DNA of 64,000 nt, taken from assembly GCF_963678635.1 (NCBI RefSeq), contig NC_087064.1, positions 32,092,369 through 32,156,368 of the forward strand, read 5' to 3'. Below the pieces are notes generated by a model. The model worked only from the letters and a program-made list of their open reading frames with translations. It had not been told where the DNA came from and searched no databases. This stretch comes from Symsagittifera roscoffensis. Lineage: Eukaryota; Xenacoelomorpha; Acoela; Convolutidae. A program made the position numbers and the translations under genes. Shown in pieces: positions 1 to 10,593 of the stretch. The number at the start of each line of letters is the position of its first letter. Position 1 is the first letter of the stretch.

Positions 1-215
1 ATCAATCCAAACCTTTTGTCGCTCTTTGTTGATACTTTTTGGGAATATTCGAAACTTATTTTGCCATCAAAATTTTCTGTTATCTTGAAAAAGCTTCATT
101 ACAGTCTAATAAATTAAAAGATTGCCAAATTTGTCGATGTCAGGTAAGACTGGCTCTGAGATGTTTTCACTTATTTTGACAGTTGGCAGTTTATACCAGT
201 GTCTAGTGGTATATT
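1..215. other. Unassigned A+T-rich sequence
   Basis: No open frame, RNA gene or clear repeat is visible. It lies immediately left of the first degraded LINE endonuclease unit and may be more of the same decayed element. Confidence 0.3.
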
Positions 216-1022
216 TTTGAATTGGAGTCTCTAGTTCTGTGTTAAAGTTTAGATCAAAAGTTACAGTGTAATGATCGCTTACTGATGTTCGACCTGATAT
301 GGTTCAACCTGTTTGATTGCAAATACACGATTTGTTTCTATCGTTTTTTTAGTCGATTGCCTACTGCTGGCGTGTCTCCATTCAAAAGTATCTAGTACTT
401 CTATGAAATACTTTTTTTCGTTCAGTGTATCAAGGTTGAAAACACCACATACTACATGTTATGCCTAGATGTCAATCACAAGACTATCTTAGTCTTTATG
501 AAGATTGTATAATGTTTGCGAGTTAATTGCGGAGGGTGGTTTAAAACCACACGAAATTATAATGCCATTACAATTTTTGATCTCGCTAAGTCGCTAAAGA
601 AAAACAAGAAATCTATCAAGTTAATCTCTTTGAAACTTTTTATCAAAAGCTCGAGCTAAAAAATTGCGGTCAGGAAGTTTCATCTTGGATACGTATTATT
701 AACAACAGCCCCCCTCAAGAAAAGTTTATTTTACCGAGAAATGGCAAACAGCAAGAATGACAGACGATTTAAACTCTAAGGGCTTCCATGGTCGGATGGG
801 GTCGCAAAATTTTGTTAATTGATGTTTTTGCTAGTATTGAAAATTAGTTGATAGATATTTTTACAACGCTAAAACGACAATTCGAAGTTCATTTACTTGT
901 AAAATTGTTTACGATGACGACTTTTTTTGCAATAAATTTTGTTATCTATATGGTTTTATATGATTTCGTTTTGGTCGTTCACTGCCAAATTTCACATGAA
1001 ACTCTGAATGGGAGTCTGATTT
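216..1022 (-). pseudogene. LINE endonuclease remnant, unit A
   Basis: Read on the minus strand, this unit gives broken but recognisable pieces of an APE-type endonuclease of a non-LTR retrotransposon. Around 421-452 it reads C-G-V-F-N-L-D, matching the family's G-D-F-N-x-D box. Around 268-289 it reads S-D-H-Y-T-V, the terminal SDH box. The pieces are in different frames with stop codons between them, so it is dead. It is the first of three related units in tandem; the shared text includes 'gtttgcgagtta' near 510, 1220 and 2010. The LINE clade cannot be told from so little sequence. Confidence 0.65.
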
Positions 1023-1727
1023 TTTTTTAATGTGTCTATCAAGTTGTCTCCGGCCGCTAGCTCACTGCTGGCAAGTCTCAATTCAAAAGTACCTAGTACT
1101 CCTGTGAGATTATTTTTCTTTTTTTCGCTTGATTTATCATTGTTGAAATCACCACATATTACATGTTATGCCTGGAGGTCAACCATAAGACTATCTTAGT
1201 CTTCCTGAACATTGTCTATTGTTTGCGAGTTAACTGCGGTGGTTGGTATTCAAACACACAAAATAATCATGCTATTACAATTTTTCGCTACATTTGAAAA
1301 AGTCGCTACATTTGAAAAAAAGTAAAAAAAATATATCGTGTCAATCTCTTTCATGCTGATTATCAAAAACTCGAGCTAAAGTTTCCCTGTCGGGAGGTTT
1401 GACCTAGGATACGTGATAACAACAACAACCCCCCAAGAAAAGTTTTTTTTAACTAAAACTGACAAACAGTAAGAATTACTGACTATTAGAGTTCAAAGGG
1501 CTCCCACGGTCGGAATAAGTTAAATTAGCAAAATTTTGCAGATATTAGAATTAAATTGTTAGATTTTTTTTACAACGCTAAAACGACAACACAAAGTTCA
1601 TTTATTTGTGTACTTGTTTGCGATGACGACTTTTTTGCATTAAACTTTTTATATGGTTTTATATGATTTTGTTTTGGTCATTCACTGCCAAATTTCACAC
1701 GAAAATCTGAATGGGAGTCTGATTGTG
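1023..1727 (-). pseudogene. LINE endonuclease remnant, unit B
   Basis: This is the second tandem copy of the unit at 216-1022. On the minus strand around 1130-1166 it reads C-G-D-F-N-N-D, the best preserved endonuclease box of the three. It lacks about 80 bp present in the other two units, the part carrying the SDHY box; after the shared text 'gggagtctgatt' it jumps straight to 'ctccggccgctag'. Multiple stops and frame changes make it non-functional. Confidence 0.6.
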
Positions 1728-2480
1728 TATTAAGGTTTAGATCAAGTGTTTCAGTGTAGTGATCCCTTACTGATGTTCGAAATGTTTTGGTTTAACAGGT
1801 TTGATTGCAGATACACTATTTGCTGTTACTGTTTTCTCTGGCCGCTTGCTTACTGCTGGAATGTCTAAAGTCAAAGTATCTAGTACTCCCATGAGATCCT
1901 TTTTCTTTTCTTTTCGCTCAATGTATCAATGTTGAAATCAACACAATTTAAATGTTATGCCTGGAGCTCAATCATAAGGCCATCTAAATCTTTATGAAGA
2001 TTGTCTAATGTTTGCGAGTTAACTGCGGTGGGTGATATTTAAACACACAAAACTATATTACTATTACAGTTTTTTGCCGTACAAATCTCGCAAAGTCGCT
2101 ACAATTGAAGAAAAGTAAAAAATCTACCGAGTCAATCTCTTTCATGCTGATTATCAAAAAATTCGAGCTAAGGTTTCCTGTCAGGAAGTTTCAATTTGGA
2201 TACGTGATAACAACAACAACAACCATCCAAGAAACGTTTTTTCCCTATAACTGACAAACAGTAAGAATGACTGACTGTTAGAATTCTAAGGGCTCTCACG
2301 GTCGGAATTAGTTAAATTAACTTTTGCATATATTAGAAATTAGTTGACAGGTTTTTTTTACAACGCTAGAACGACAACTCGAGCATTTATTTGTGAACTT
2401 GTTTTCGAATAGTAACCTTTTTTGCCTGAAAGTCTTTTTATATGGATTTATATGATTTTGTTTTGGTCGTTCATCGGCAA
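1728..2480 (-). pseudogene. LINE endonuclease remnant, unit C
   Basis: This is the third tandem copy. The minus strand around 1921-1955 reads C-V-D-F-N-I-D-T-L and around 1755-1776 reads R-D-H-Y, corresponding to the GDFNID and SDHY boxes of APE-type endonucleases. Upstream in the minus sense a stretch resembling N-L-H-K-D-L-D-G-L matches the helix before the GDFN box. Stops interrupt it. The spacing from unit B (about 790 bp, against about 700 bp between A and B) reflects the deletion in B. Confidence 0.6.
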
Positions 2481-2727
2481 TTTTCACACAAAATGCATAA
2501 GTAATTTTTTGCTTTCGACTTTTATTAAAGGCACATTCGCGTCGTAAGTCGAGCGATGTTGCCTTATAATCGGTCAGATATTCAATTTGAACGTTACCCA
2601 AATATTTTGCACGGGAGCTATGTGGAAAACATTGGATCACACTAGGTTTCATGGCCAGTCTCCGCCAAAATTGAAAATAATCGATTAAAACCAAAGAACA
2701 CTGGAATAGATTCTTGGTGTTTGACAA
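2481..2727 (-). pseudogene. LINE reverse transcriptase C-terminal scrap
   Basis: A minus-strand open frame (136 codons, 2317-2727) begins here and runs into unit C. Its first half contains W-R-R-L-A-M-K-P-S, then Y-L-G-N-V-Q-I-E-Y-L-T-D-Y-K and D-L-R-R-E-C-A-F-N-K. This order resembles the end of a LINE RT domain: a W..L..K segment, then Y-K-x-L-G and L-D-x-x-L-x-F boxes. The expected Y-K-x-L-G appears as Y-K-A-T-S. An RT end followed by an endonuclease start fits a head-to-tail array of truncated copies. The call rests on pattern resemblance only. Confidence 0.4.
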
Positions 2728-4141
2728 CTAAGTTTTGATTTACAGCGCAGTATTTTCATAAATTGGTTGTTGATTTTGACTTAACGCCCATTATATAGAA
2801 AAACTGCGAAATAAGGCTTATTTTGGTAAAGAAAATTTCTTATCTTGAGTTCAGTTTTCTCTTTATAGTTTCCACTTTTTTAGGCCGAACCATCCCCCCA
2901 TACAGACACACATACCTAAAGAAGGAAAAGCTAGCTACTCTTTTTTTGACTCAAATACTGCGAAAATGGGAGTAAAAGTTTCCCATTTGCAAGAATATAT
3001 AATTTTTCATGGATTTTATTAACAAAAGAATAGGTCATCTTGAAACTAAAAAAGACTAGTTGACTATGATGGATTACATTAGATTTTTGAATTTTCAAAA
3101 AATCGATTGAAACGCCGAAAAATCCGGTCTCAATGTTAACTGGGTCATGAAAATCTTTTTTTTTGTTGCCAATGATATTAGATTTTTTCCCATAAACTCA
3201 TGATTTCCATTTTGCGCCAAGCAATCGATTTTAATCTTTTGTTATCTATAATTTTTAGAGGAAATAAATTGATGATAATTGATTTAAATTCCATCATAAT
3301 GGATTATTATGGATTATAGTCTCTATGAATTTTTTTTTTCAGTTTTTCTGCAAAATTTACAGTTTTTTCTGCACTACTCGAGTTCTAAACCTATTCCTAG
3401 TCAAATTTTGCAAAAACATCTTTTTAAACACAGGTGTCCTCAGTTTGAATTCTCACAAACTGATACCCATTACCCCACATTTATCCGCACACCTGGGCGT
3501 AACAATCTGAAGGTTGGAACGGGTTTGTTTAATATGTGTGCCCCTTGTGGGTGGTTATGCGCGCGGATTTAGGATAATTTTCACGTACTTCATGCGACGA
3601 AAAATTATAAAAGGGGGAGGGTTAGTAAGTGAAGGAAAATTGATTGTTGGTGTGAAGTATTTACGGGGATGCGGCGCGACCCTCAAAGTCTGGACATGAA
3701 TCTGGGTCCTCGACCCGGGTTATAACAAAAAAGAAATCTCGTAGCATTGATAGCAAACCACCGTTTGAAAATTGTTCACGCACAGGCTTATAGCCGACTG
3801 ATGAGGCTCTCCGAATGTTTAGCCGATGTTCTACCTCTCCGTAATTTTTGATAGTGGATTGATTAAAGTTCTCAATATTGGATAAGAGAGGTCTTTTACA
3901 GAAATCATTTGCTTCTCCTATCATGAGAACCTTCTAAATTTTTGCTGAAAAAACACTTTGAATATCTTTATTAATTTCCTCATCGAGGAAGTTCCTTATC
4001 GACTTCATTTAAAGTGAAACGAATAACAAAAACTTTCAAAATACCAATAAAACCTTCTTAAAAACACAAATAATCAAAAAGTTGGAAAAAAAGCGCAGTT
4101 TAAATACTAAAACACTTTTAAATTGAAAAACTTTTCTTTTA
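2728..4141. other. Gene-poor stretch, nothing recognised
   Basis: A+T-rich sequence with homopolymer runs. A minus-strand open frame of 87 codons at 3661-3924 has a slightly more balanced composition and could be an old coding fragment, but I recognise no motif. The left LTR begins immediately to the right. Confidence 0.3.
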
Positions 4142-4145
4142 TTTT
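4142..4145. repeat. Putative 4-bp target site duplication (left)
   Basis: TTTT immediately flanks the left LTR and TTTT (22530-22533) immediately flanks the right LTR. A 4-bp duplication fits many Ty3/gypsy integrases. In such T-rich sequence the match could be chance. Confidence 0.5.
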
Positions 4146-4345
4146 TGAGTTAAGACCGAGTTGGTTAACTCATAGAGTAATTTCGGATAGGGTACACCGT
4201 CTGCTCGTCACGCTATCTTATTTTCGGCCGGATAGATTCGTGCAACTTCTTAGTCTAATACCGATCCTAATCTTACTCTTATACTATCTAGTCTCAGGTT
4301 GTTTAACTAGTCTCTGCTAGGCTCAATAGATCTAGGGTATACTGG

Positions 4346-4351
4346 TTTATT
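4346..4351 (-). promoter_or_regulatory. AATAAA polyadenylation signal in the 3' LTR
   Basis: TTTATT on the plus strand reads AATAAA on the element strand, about 200 bp before the LTR end. The equivalent in the 5' LTR is 22320-22325. It is the natural candidate for marking the end of R. Confidence 0.5.
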
Positions 4352-4412
4352 GCGGTTGCTGAAGTGCTCGGGAGAGTCCAACTAATTTCTAAGTTAAATT
4401 CAAATCTCTCTG

Positions 4413-4440
4413 GTGCTGAAATTACAAGTAACTTCAGCAC
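4413..4440. promoter_or_regulatory. LTR hairpin
   Basis: The arms gtgctgaaatta and taacttcagcac pair 11 of 12 around a short loop. The same hairpin is at 22387-22414 in the other LTR. It could be an RNA structure if it lies within R, or a protein-binding palindrome. Confidence 0.45.
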
Positions 4441-4555
4441 TTACAAATAAGTGGGTTGTTAGTTAGATGGATCATGATTGGTTAATATTAAATACTTTAC
4501 ATTGGTAAAATATCTAAATTATCCAATCATAAAATGTAGTTTAGATCAGGTTCCA

Positions 4556-4569
4556 CCCATCCGGGTTTT
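4556..4569 (-). promoter_or_regulatory. Putative polypurine tract
   Basis: On the element strand the bases just before the 3' LTR read cccggatggg then TGGAAC. The purine run (GGATGGG) is short for a polypurine tract, but its position directly against the LTR is right. Confidence 0.4.
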
Positions 4570-6172
4570 ACAGAGTTTTTTAGAATAGTTCTTCTGCAAT
4601 TCGAAGGATGGATGATGGAAGTTGGTGTTTGGCGAACATCTTATTTCTTCTGTTTCCTTTTTGTTAAAGAAGTTCCAGGAAGCTGGAGTTAGAGACATAA
4701 GACGTTGTGTCTTCTAGTGACAACGACTAAGTTTTCGCAACAAACTCAAATCTGATTTCAGAATGGTTGGCTATGTCAGGTTTTTCTGTTCTGCGTGGAG
4801 AACTTCTTTTGTGTCTGGTCTAGTTTGGAAATGGCGTGGAGATTGTGCGTGGAGGGGATGCCTGGTTACTCGGATCTGTACGTATACTTGAACATCGAGG
4901 TGGTCATTGGTCTAGTTCAATGAAGTCCTTTTCTGCGAAGTCAAGTCGTACTCTAAATCCTTTGAGTTGTGATTGTGAGTGGCATATCGATTGTGGTTGG
5001 TCATTCTCTCTCGAGTGTAGTGGGGTCGTTTTGTCTTTAGATGTTCGTCCTTGGTGTTGTATTCTGATCTATGTATTGCATAATGTAATTTACATTTTAT
5101 AAAACATTTATTAGTTTAATATTTTTTAATTATGATTTTAGTTAGTTGTTTTCACAAAAGCTTTTTGTTTTAGTTCGGTTATTTTGAAGAGTTACTCACA
5201 CTTGAGTAGCTCTTATTAAAAATAGTGGTGTGGTCACAAAGCGTGGATGTAGCGCGGTGGGTTAGGCCGGCTATAGAGCATGCTCAGGACGTCCTTCCTG
5301 GTGGGTTAGGCCAGGAGTGGGAGTATGATTTCATGCGGTTTTTGTGAGGGGTCCTGTTATGTGACAACGTTTTATGTTGGGTTTGTTGTGGTTTTTCTTA
5401 TGTCTTGTTGGTTATGTCCTTTTTCCAAAAAGCAAATTGTTCGTGGTATGGGTTTGTCTTTCGACTTTTTTGTGTTTTATTATTTCTTTCTTAGACTTTA
5501 TAATAGTCTTCAAAAGAATAAATTATCCAGTTTTAAACTGGGTTAATCCGGTTTGGGTACCGTTGGTTTCCTTTTCTTAGTCATGCTGTTATTCTATGAT
5601 TTGTGGTATTTAGTAAGCTGCGTTGGTTAGTTTTGTTTAGTATATGATTCCTTTCCAACCGGGTTAAAGGAAAGTTTGAAACATGTTATTATATGTTAGA
5701 GTTGTTGAGTGTGAAAACTTGAAACTGAAATTCATTATTTTAAACAATTCTTCGTGGGCGAGCTGTGCGAGTGTGGATAGAATTTCTGTGCGAATGAATG
5801 AAAATATCAAAAGGTTAGTACTGCAATTGCATTTTATTAATTTACTGCATAGAATTTGGAAATTTACTGCTAGTTATGGGGGAATTTTAAGTTACAAATT
5901 TTCATCATAATTAGATTTACTGCTTGTGGGGAAAATTTTAGAAATGAATTTACTGCATTGGTATTAAATTTATAAATTTATAAGTGTAAGAGATTAATAG
6001 AATTGTTGAAGTCTGTTTGATGAAATTTGCGATCTTTATTTGTTTTTTGTGGTTTTTGTAGGTGATCGTCGGATGAAGGCTAAAAATCTAAAGAAAACAT
6101 GGATAAAGTATGGTGAGTTTTTTTTTTATATTTTAATTAGTTAGTAATATTCATTTAATTCATACTTACCTG
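4570..6172 (-). other. 3' untranslated segment of the retroelement
   Basis: There are 1.6 kb between the stop of the 601-aa ORF and the polypurine tract, with no convincing minus-strand frame. It contains 'gtgggttaggcc' twice (near 5258 and 5303) and four 'tttactgc' motifs between about 5840 and 5960. Its length is unusual for a gypsy element and may hold cis-acting RNA export or packaging signals. Plus-strand frames here are shadows. Confidence 0.5.
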
Positions 6173-7978
6173 TTAGTCGTCGGGGAAAAAACCGTGGGGG
6201 AAGATGTCGTGAATTAGTTCTGAAGTTGTTAGTAGTTTAGCTAAGATGCGGATGATATTTTTAGTCTGAAGCAGTGGCCAAAGCAATTGAAGTGCCTTAA
6301 TAGTGGTTAGTTCTTCAGTGCCAACTGCAAACTCATAAGGTGTGTTTTGGATTAGATTATATAATTTGTGATTGAATTTAGTGTTGTGGATGAATTCTAA
6401 AATTGGGATTTCTATAGGTTGTACAAACTCGTGCGGGATAAGGAAGGGTCGGGATTCTTCGGCGTTGAAGGTCTTGGTGATGGGACAGAAGATGTACATT
6501 TGGGTTATGGGGTCATAATTACGAAGAATACCATGGAGGTTAGTGTCTTTAATACAATATGTGAAATTTAGGAAAAATGGTGAAGTGTATTTGGAATTAA
6601 TGAATTGAAAACGATGGTGTGGTTGTCTAGAGGGTGTGTGTAGGTCAAAGTGATTTTGGATGAAGCGATAATAACTATATGTGTGGGTTTGTTTAGTGCG
6701 CAACATAATATCGTGTGAGCAGTGTAAATCTCTTTCGTGTGGTGCAAGGAAATGAAAGGTTAGTGAAAATATTTGGAAGCGTTCTTTGAAACTTTCGTAT
6801 GCTTGTGTGTCTGTTAGTGCTTCTGAAATAATGTGATCAAACTTTCGGTCGAAGATGTTTAGTGTGAATATATATGGTGTCTTGATGAAAAATTTCTCGG
6901 TAATTTGTGGATTAGCGAAGCGATCGTCGTCTAAGAATTGATCTTGGTTAGCTCTGATGATGTTGTGATCATAGTATTCGAGTGTATATTCGTTAGCTCT
7001 AGGTGCAGTGTGTGTTTTTAGTGATTTTTTATATCCAACGTAAGTAAATTGTCTAGCGGTTAGTGGTGTAGTGAGTCGATATAGCATGTCCGTATTTCGC
7101 TCTATATCGATGTGAGTGTTAGATAATGGTAAGCAAAGAGGGTTAGTAAAATGATAATATGAGGTCCAAGAGAGAGTGGGCATTAAAACGTATTCATCTA
7201 CGAAGTTGCGTGTTTCGTTAGTGTCGTGGGGGGTGTTTAAGGTGTATTGTGGGAATGAGGGTAAGGTGATGGCTAAAAATTCTTTTGTGTTAGTATGCTT
7301 GGGGTGGTTGATGTATTCACGGGCTGTTCCTGGTTTTGCTGGGAAAGGATGGTTGGGGAACTTTCTTTTAAAAGTGCGGTAAGCTCTATTAGTGTTGAGT
7401 GAAGATTCAGTTGATGTGGATGATGGTGCTAATGATTCAGTATAATTTGAAGAGGTTGTAGGGGTAGGGGGGTTGGATGAATTTATTGTGGAGGAGATTT
7501 GATTTATGGTTGGGGTATTAAGGTGGTAGGGTTGTTGTTGAAGGGTAATAAAATTATCTAGCTCTGGGGAGATTCGGGGGGTGTCTGGAGAATGAGATGA
7601 TTGGTCAGAATGGTATGAGGAGTAGGTTGGGGTAACTTGGGAAGCATAAGAGGGTGTGGGGGTGATTGGGTCAGGGTTATTGGATAATATGGGTTGAAAA
7701 GGGGGTTGAGAAAAATTAGAAGAGTTATGAAAATTATTGGATGGGGATGGTTCTGAGTCGGCAAATTCATCGGGGGTTTCAATATTCGGGTTATTGAGTT
7801 GTGAGATGGAATATAAAACTGAGATGTGTGAATTAGTATCGGAATTCATGCCTGATGTTACATTACTAGATGGAAAATCGGGTGGCGGAAAAGCAAAAAG
7901 TGGTATTATTGGGATTGGGGAGGTAAGATTGGTTGGGTGGGAATTTGATCGGTGTAGTGATCCAAGTTGGCGGCTCAT
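6173..7978 (-). CDS. 601-aa ORF of unknown function, last gene of the retroelement
   Basis: This is an intact 601-codon frame on the element strand. Its ATG overlaps the stop of the envelope-like gene in the tetranucleotide ATGA (7975-7978), so translation may be coupled to env or use the same spliced RNA. Residues 1-190 are very rich in Ser, Pro, Thr and Asn and probably disordered; residues about 200-601 look globular, rich in Tyr, Phe, His and Thr. There is no signal peptide or clear membrane segment, which suggests an internal protein. I recognise no family. Possible roles include an accessory protein, a second structural protein or a host-interaction factor; none can be chosen from the sequence. 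The intact frame and shared composition with gag and pol support it as a real gene. Confidence 0.75.
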   Translation of the reverse strand: MSRQLGSLHRSNSHPTNLTSPIPIIPLFAFPPPDFPSSNVTSGMNSDTNSHISVLYSISQLNNPNIETPDEFADSEPSPSNNFHNSSNFSQPPFQPILSNNPDPITPTPSYASQVTPTYSSYHSDQSSHSPDTPRISPELDNFITLQQQPYHLNTPTINQISSTINSSNPPTPTTSSNYTESLAPSSTSTESSLNTNRAYRTFKRKFPNHPFPAKPGTAREYINHPKHTNTKEFLAITLPSFPQYTLNTPHDTNETRNFVDEYVLMPTLSWTSYYHFTNPLCLPLSNTHIDIERNTDMLYRLTTPLTARQFTYVGYKKSLKTHTAPRANEYTLEYYDHNIIRANQDQFLDDDRFANPQITEKFFIKTPYIFTLNIFDRKFDHIISEALTDTQAYESFKERFQIFSLTFHFLAPHERDLHCSHDIMLRTKQTHTYSYYRFIQNHFDLHTPSRQPHHRFQFINSKYTSPFFLNFTYCIKDTNLHGILRNYDPITQMYIFCPITKTFNAEESRPFLIPHEFVQPIEIPILEFIHNTKFNHKLYNLIQNTPYEFAVGTEELTTIKALQLLWPLLQTKNIIRILAKLLTTSELIHDIFPHGFFPDD

Positions 7979-10593
7979 CGTGGGCTAAAAAAATGATTAT
8001 TTTGAGACTGAAAAGCGGTGGTATGGGGTTGTTCAATAATTTGTTCATAAGTATTATCATCTTGTGACTGGTGTGTCATTATATGTTGAATGGGACTTTG
8101 TGATGTGGTGAGTCGAAAATTTGGATTATGTGTGATGGCTAAGTTTCGAAAATTTCGTGGGACTAGGGATAGTGGATGGTTATTTGGTAGGGGTGGTAAT
8201 TGTGGTGCCGTTGGCGTTATGTCTACATTGTTATGTTCTTCGTCGTATGTATTTTGTCGTGTTGTTATTTTTGTGTTATATTCCTTTATTTGTGCGTCTA
8301 AAAGAATTTTGTTTATAGATGTAGAAAAGATTCCAAAAAATCCTGCAAAGAGTATGCGTGCTACACTTGCTTGTCGATTGACCTGTGTGTGTATAGCACA
8401 TGTGTTGTAGATTCCTTTTAAAAGTGAGAAAAGAAATCCAATAAAGTTAAACATTGCGTATAAAATAGTCAATTTTTCTAAGATGTAGTAGGGCCATCCT
8501 AGAAAATCGAGGATCTCATTTTTGAGTGTAACAAAGCTAAAAATGTTAATTGGTGATATATCTTGGGGACGGTATTTTTCACCGTTTAGATATATATAAT
8601 CTTTAATGTCTTTAAAATATCCGCTATAGTCTTGCGTGTAGATATCGGCAAATCCTGCGGTTTCTGCAAGTTTGCGTAAATTTTGGTCTATTGATTGTCT
8701 TTGTATAGTGTCCATTTGTGTTAATAATTCTTGGAATTGTTGTGTTCTAATGTGATGTTGAATATCTGATTTTGAATAGATTCCTATTGATTGTAAGTCT
8801 ATATTTGGGTTTCGAGCAATAGCGCGAATGCTTTCTGGTGAAAATTTTTTGAGTGATTGCATTAATGTGGGATATGGAGTGAGAAGATAATATTTATTTT
8901 CATCAGGGTTTAGTTGTACTACATTGTGGCTGTTTTCTGATCCACATGGGACTGCGGTATCCCAGAAATAGGTTCTTCGTGAAAGTGTATCCACGAAATG
9001 TACTTTATTCTTATAAAAGATAGGGATTCTTTTATAACATCGTTTATCTTCAAAAACGTATAGTGGTGATACTTTTTTAGTACAAGTATAAAACCATAAG
9101 ATGTTTCCTTCATAGTCTAAAAAATTTGATCTATTTCCAGATAATAAGTATCCTGCATAGGGTATTTTTAATACTGCTAGTGCAAGTGATTGTAATATTT
9201 GTGTTCGTTCTAATTCGCATAGGTGGTGTAGTGTTTCTAATTCGGAGAGTGACATTTCTTGAAAAATTCGGCTAATTGTATAATCTAGTTTCATATCTAA
9301 ATGAATATCATAGTGGATATTACCGAAATATGTAGTATTCATTAGTGATAATTCTTGTAAGCGTGTGCTTCTGGTGTCATGGGGTTTTAGATGTCCACCA
9401 GGTTGTCCGTTGCTTTTTTCAAAATTAACTGGTATATAGGATGTTCCTTCGTTTAGAGGATGACCTGTGGCATATGGGTCGATTTTTACTTTTCCAGTGG
9501 TCATGTCGAATCCTTTTTCGTATTCAACTAATATTTCAGAATATTGTGTTCTGTGAAGTGGATTCCTGTATTTACATGCAAGTTCTGTTTCTTGATATAT
9601 TTGGAAACGTGTCAATTTGTTTTCTATATTGTCTATGTTTCTAAAATTAGAACTTAGTTTTCGTGATGGATGGACTTGTTCATATGGAATTGATTGTATA
9701 AAATATTTTTCGTGAAATTTTATCATACGAGCGTGTATTTTTGCTACTTGAAATGTTGTACATGTATCTTCGGGGAACCAAACAATTGTTGCTTGTGTTC
9801 TCGTTGTAGGGTCGCAATAACCTTGATCATTTTTACAAGGTAATCGGATTCCTTGATAGATCATTGTATTATCTGATAAATCTCGTGTTAGTTGTATTTT
9901 TTCGAGTTGTATTTTCCAATCAAAAAACATTATTTCTTGGTATCCTTTATTTTTTGTGTCTGCTTTGCAGTTTGATGGGTCATTTATACCAATGTGTGGT
10001 ATCCAATGTTTATCGTGTAGGTCATAGGTTAATCGTCCGTGTGCGCCGTTATACGGGTATTTTTCGTCTAGTTTTATATGTCCTTGGTGTCTTTCAAGTT
10101 GTGATTGATGTACAGAGTCTGGAAAAACTTGAAAATTAACTAACTTTCTTTGGGAGTTTTTATTTTGTGTGATGTTTAGTCTAAGTAATTCATTTTTACA
10201 ATCGTCGGGATTGAGATGTAAAAGACGTTCTATATTACTTTGATAGAATGATTCATGGTCAAGTCGGTTTTTGTTTCCGTTCGAGACTTGTGAACAATGT
10301 ACTTTCTTTTCGGAAAATGTTGCTGTGAATTTATAACCTGTAACTGTTGTTGCTCGGGCTTTTGAATAGAGTGTTGCTATTACATCTGTGGTTTCTATAG
10401 CTTGTGGTTCTGTTTCACATTGTGATACTTGATTTATTGCATATTTATGTAGTGTTTTTTGTTCATTTTCTTCACAATCGTAATGTGTTACTAATAAATC
10501 TTGTGGTCCTGTACGAGGGGAAGGGTTAATGTTTTGATTTGAGATTACTAGAAAAAGGAGTTGGAGAAAAATTAATAATTTTAGAATATACAT
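7975..10593 (-). CDS. env: Envelope-like membrane glycoprotein
   Basis: An 872-aa protein. It starts with a typical signal peptide (residues 1-19, K-L-L-I-F-L-Q-L-L-F-L-V-I-S) and has a Cys-rich ectodomain with Asn-X-Ser/Thr sites at 140, 419 and 487. A hydrophobic segment at about 707-727 suits a transmembrane anchor, and a second at about 745-763 is followed by a ~110-residue polar tail. The Cys-spaced block at about 500-575 (C504, C519, a Y-K-x-K turn, C550, then Y-Y-L-L-T-P) resembles, by recollection only, glycoproteins of chuvirus-like negative-strand RNA viruses captured by other retroelements. No furin-type cleavage site is obvious. Position after pol and this topology support an envelope role in cell-to-cell or germline transfer. 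It overlaps both neighbours by a few bases. Confidence 0.8.
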   Translation of the reverse strand: MYILKLLIFLQLLFLVISNQNINPSPRTGPQDLLVTHYDCEENEQKTLHKYAINQVSQCETEPQAIETTDVIATLYSKARATTVTGYKFTATFSEKKVHCSQVSNGNKNRLDHESFYQSNIERLLHLNPDDCKNELLRLNITQNKNSQRKLVNFQVFPDSVHQSQLERHQGHIKLDEKYPYNGAHGRLTYDLHDKHWIPHIGINDPSNCKADTKNKGYQEIMFFDWKIQLEKIQLTRDLSDNTMIYQGIRLPCKNDQGYCDPTTRTQATIVWFPEDTCTTFQVAKIHARMIKFHEKYFIQSIPYEQVHPSRKLSSNFRNIDNIENKLTRFQIYQETELACKYRNPLHRTQYSEILVEYEKGFDMTTGKVKIDPYATGHPLNEGTSYIPVNFEKSNGQPGGHLKPHDTRSTRLQELSLMNTTYFGNIHYDIHLDMKLDYTISRIFQEMSLSELETLHHLCELERTQILQSLALAVLKIPYAGYLLSGNRSNFLDYEGNILWFYTCTKKVSPLYVFEDKRCYKRIPIFYKNKVHFVDTLSRRTYFWDTAVPCGSENSHNVVQLNPDENKYYLLTPYPTLMQSLKKFSPESIRAIARNPNIDLQSIGIYSKSDIQHHIRTQQFQELLTQMDTIQRQSIDQNLRKLAETAGFADIYTQDYSGYFKDIKDYIYLNGEKYRPQDISPINIFSFVTLKNEILDFLGWPYYILEKLTILYAMFNFIGFLFSLLKGIYNTCAIHTQVNRQASVARILFAGFFGIFSTSINKILLDAQIKEYNTKITTRQNTYDEEHNNVDITPTAPQLPPLPNNHPLSLVPRNFRNLAITHNPNFRLTTSQSPIQHIMTHQSQDDNTYEQIIEQPHTTAFQSQNNHFFSPR

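Larger units (their letters stand above)
4146..4555 (-). repeat. 3' LTR
   Basis: This 410-bp copy is identical by eye to 22120-22529. In element orientation it starts TGGAACC at 4555 and ends AACTCA at 4146. It contains CCAAT motifs on the element strand (4476-4481 and 4501-4505), an AATAAA signal (4346-4351) and a 12-bp-stem hairpin (4413-4440). Confidence 0.95.

Noticed and set aside
3661-3924. Host gene exon on the minus strand
   Set aside because: 87 codons without a motif or convincing splice sites; cannot be supported.
7176-8410. Plus-strand frames inside the retroelement
   Set aside because: They lie opposite the env and 601-aa genes and exist only because the coding strand is G-poor; no domain is seen.
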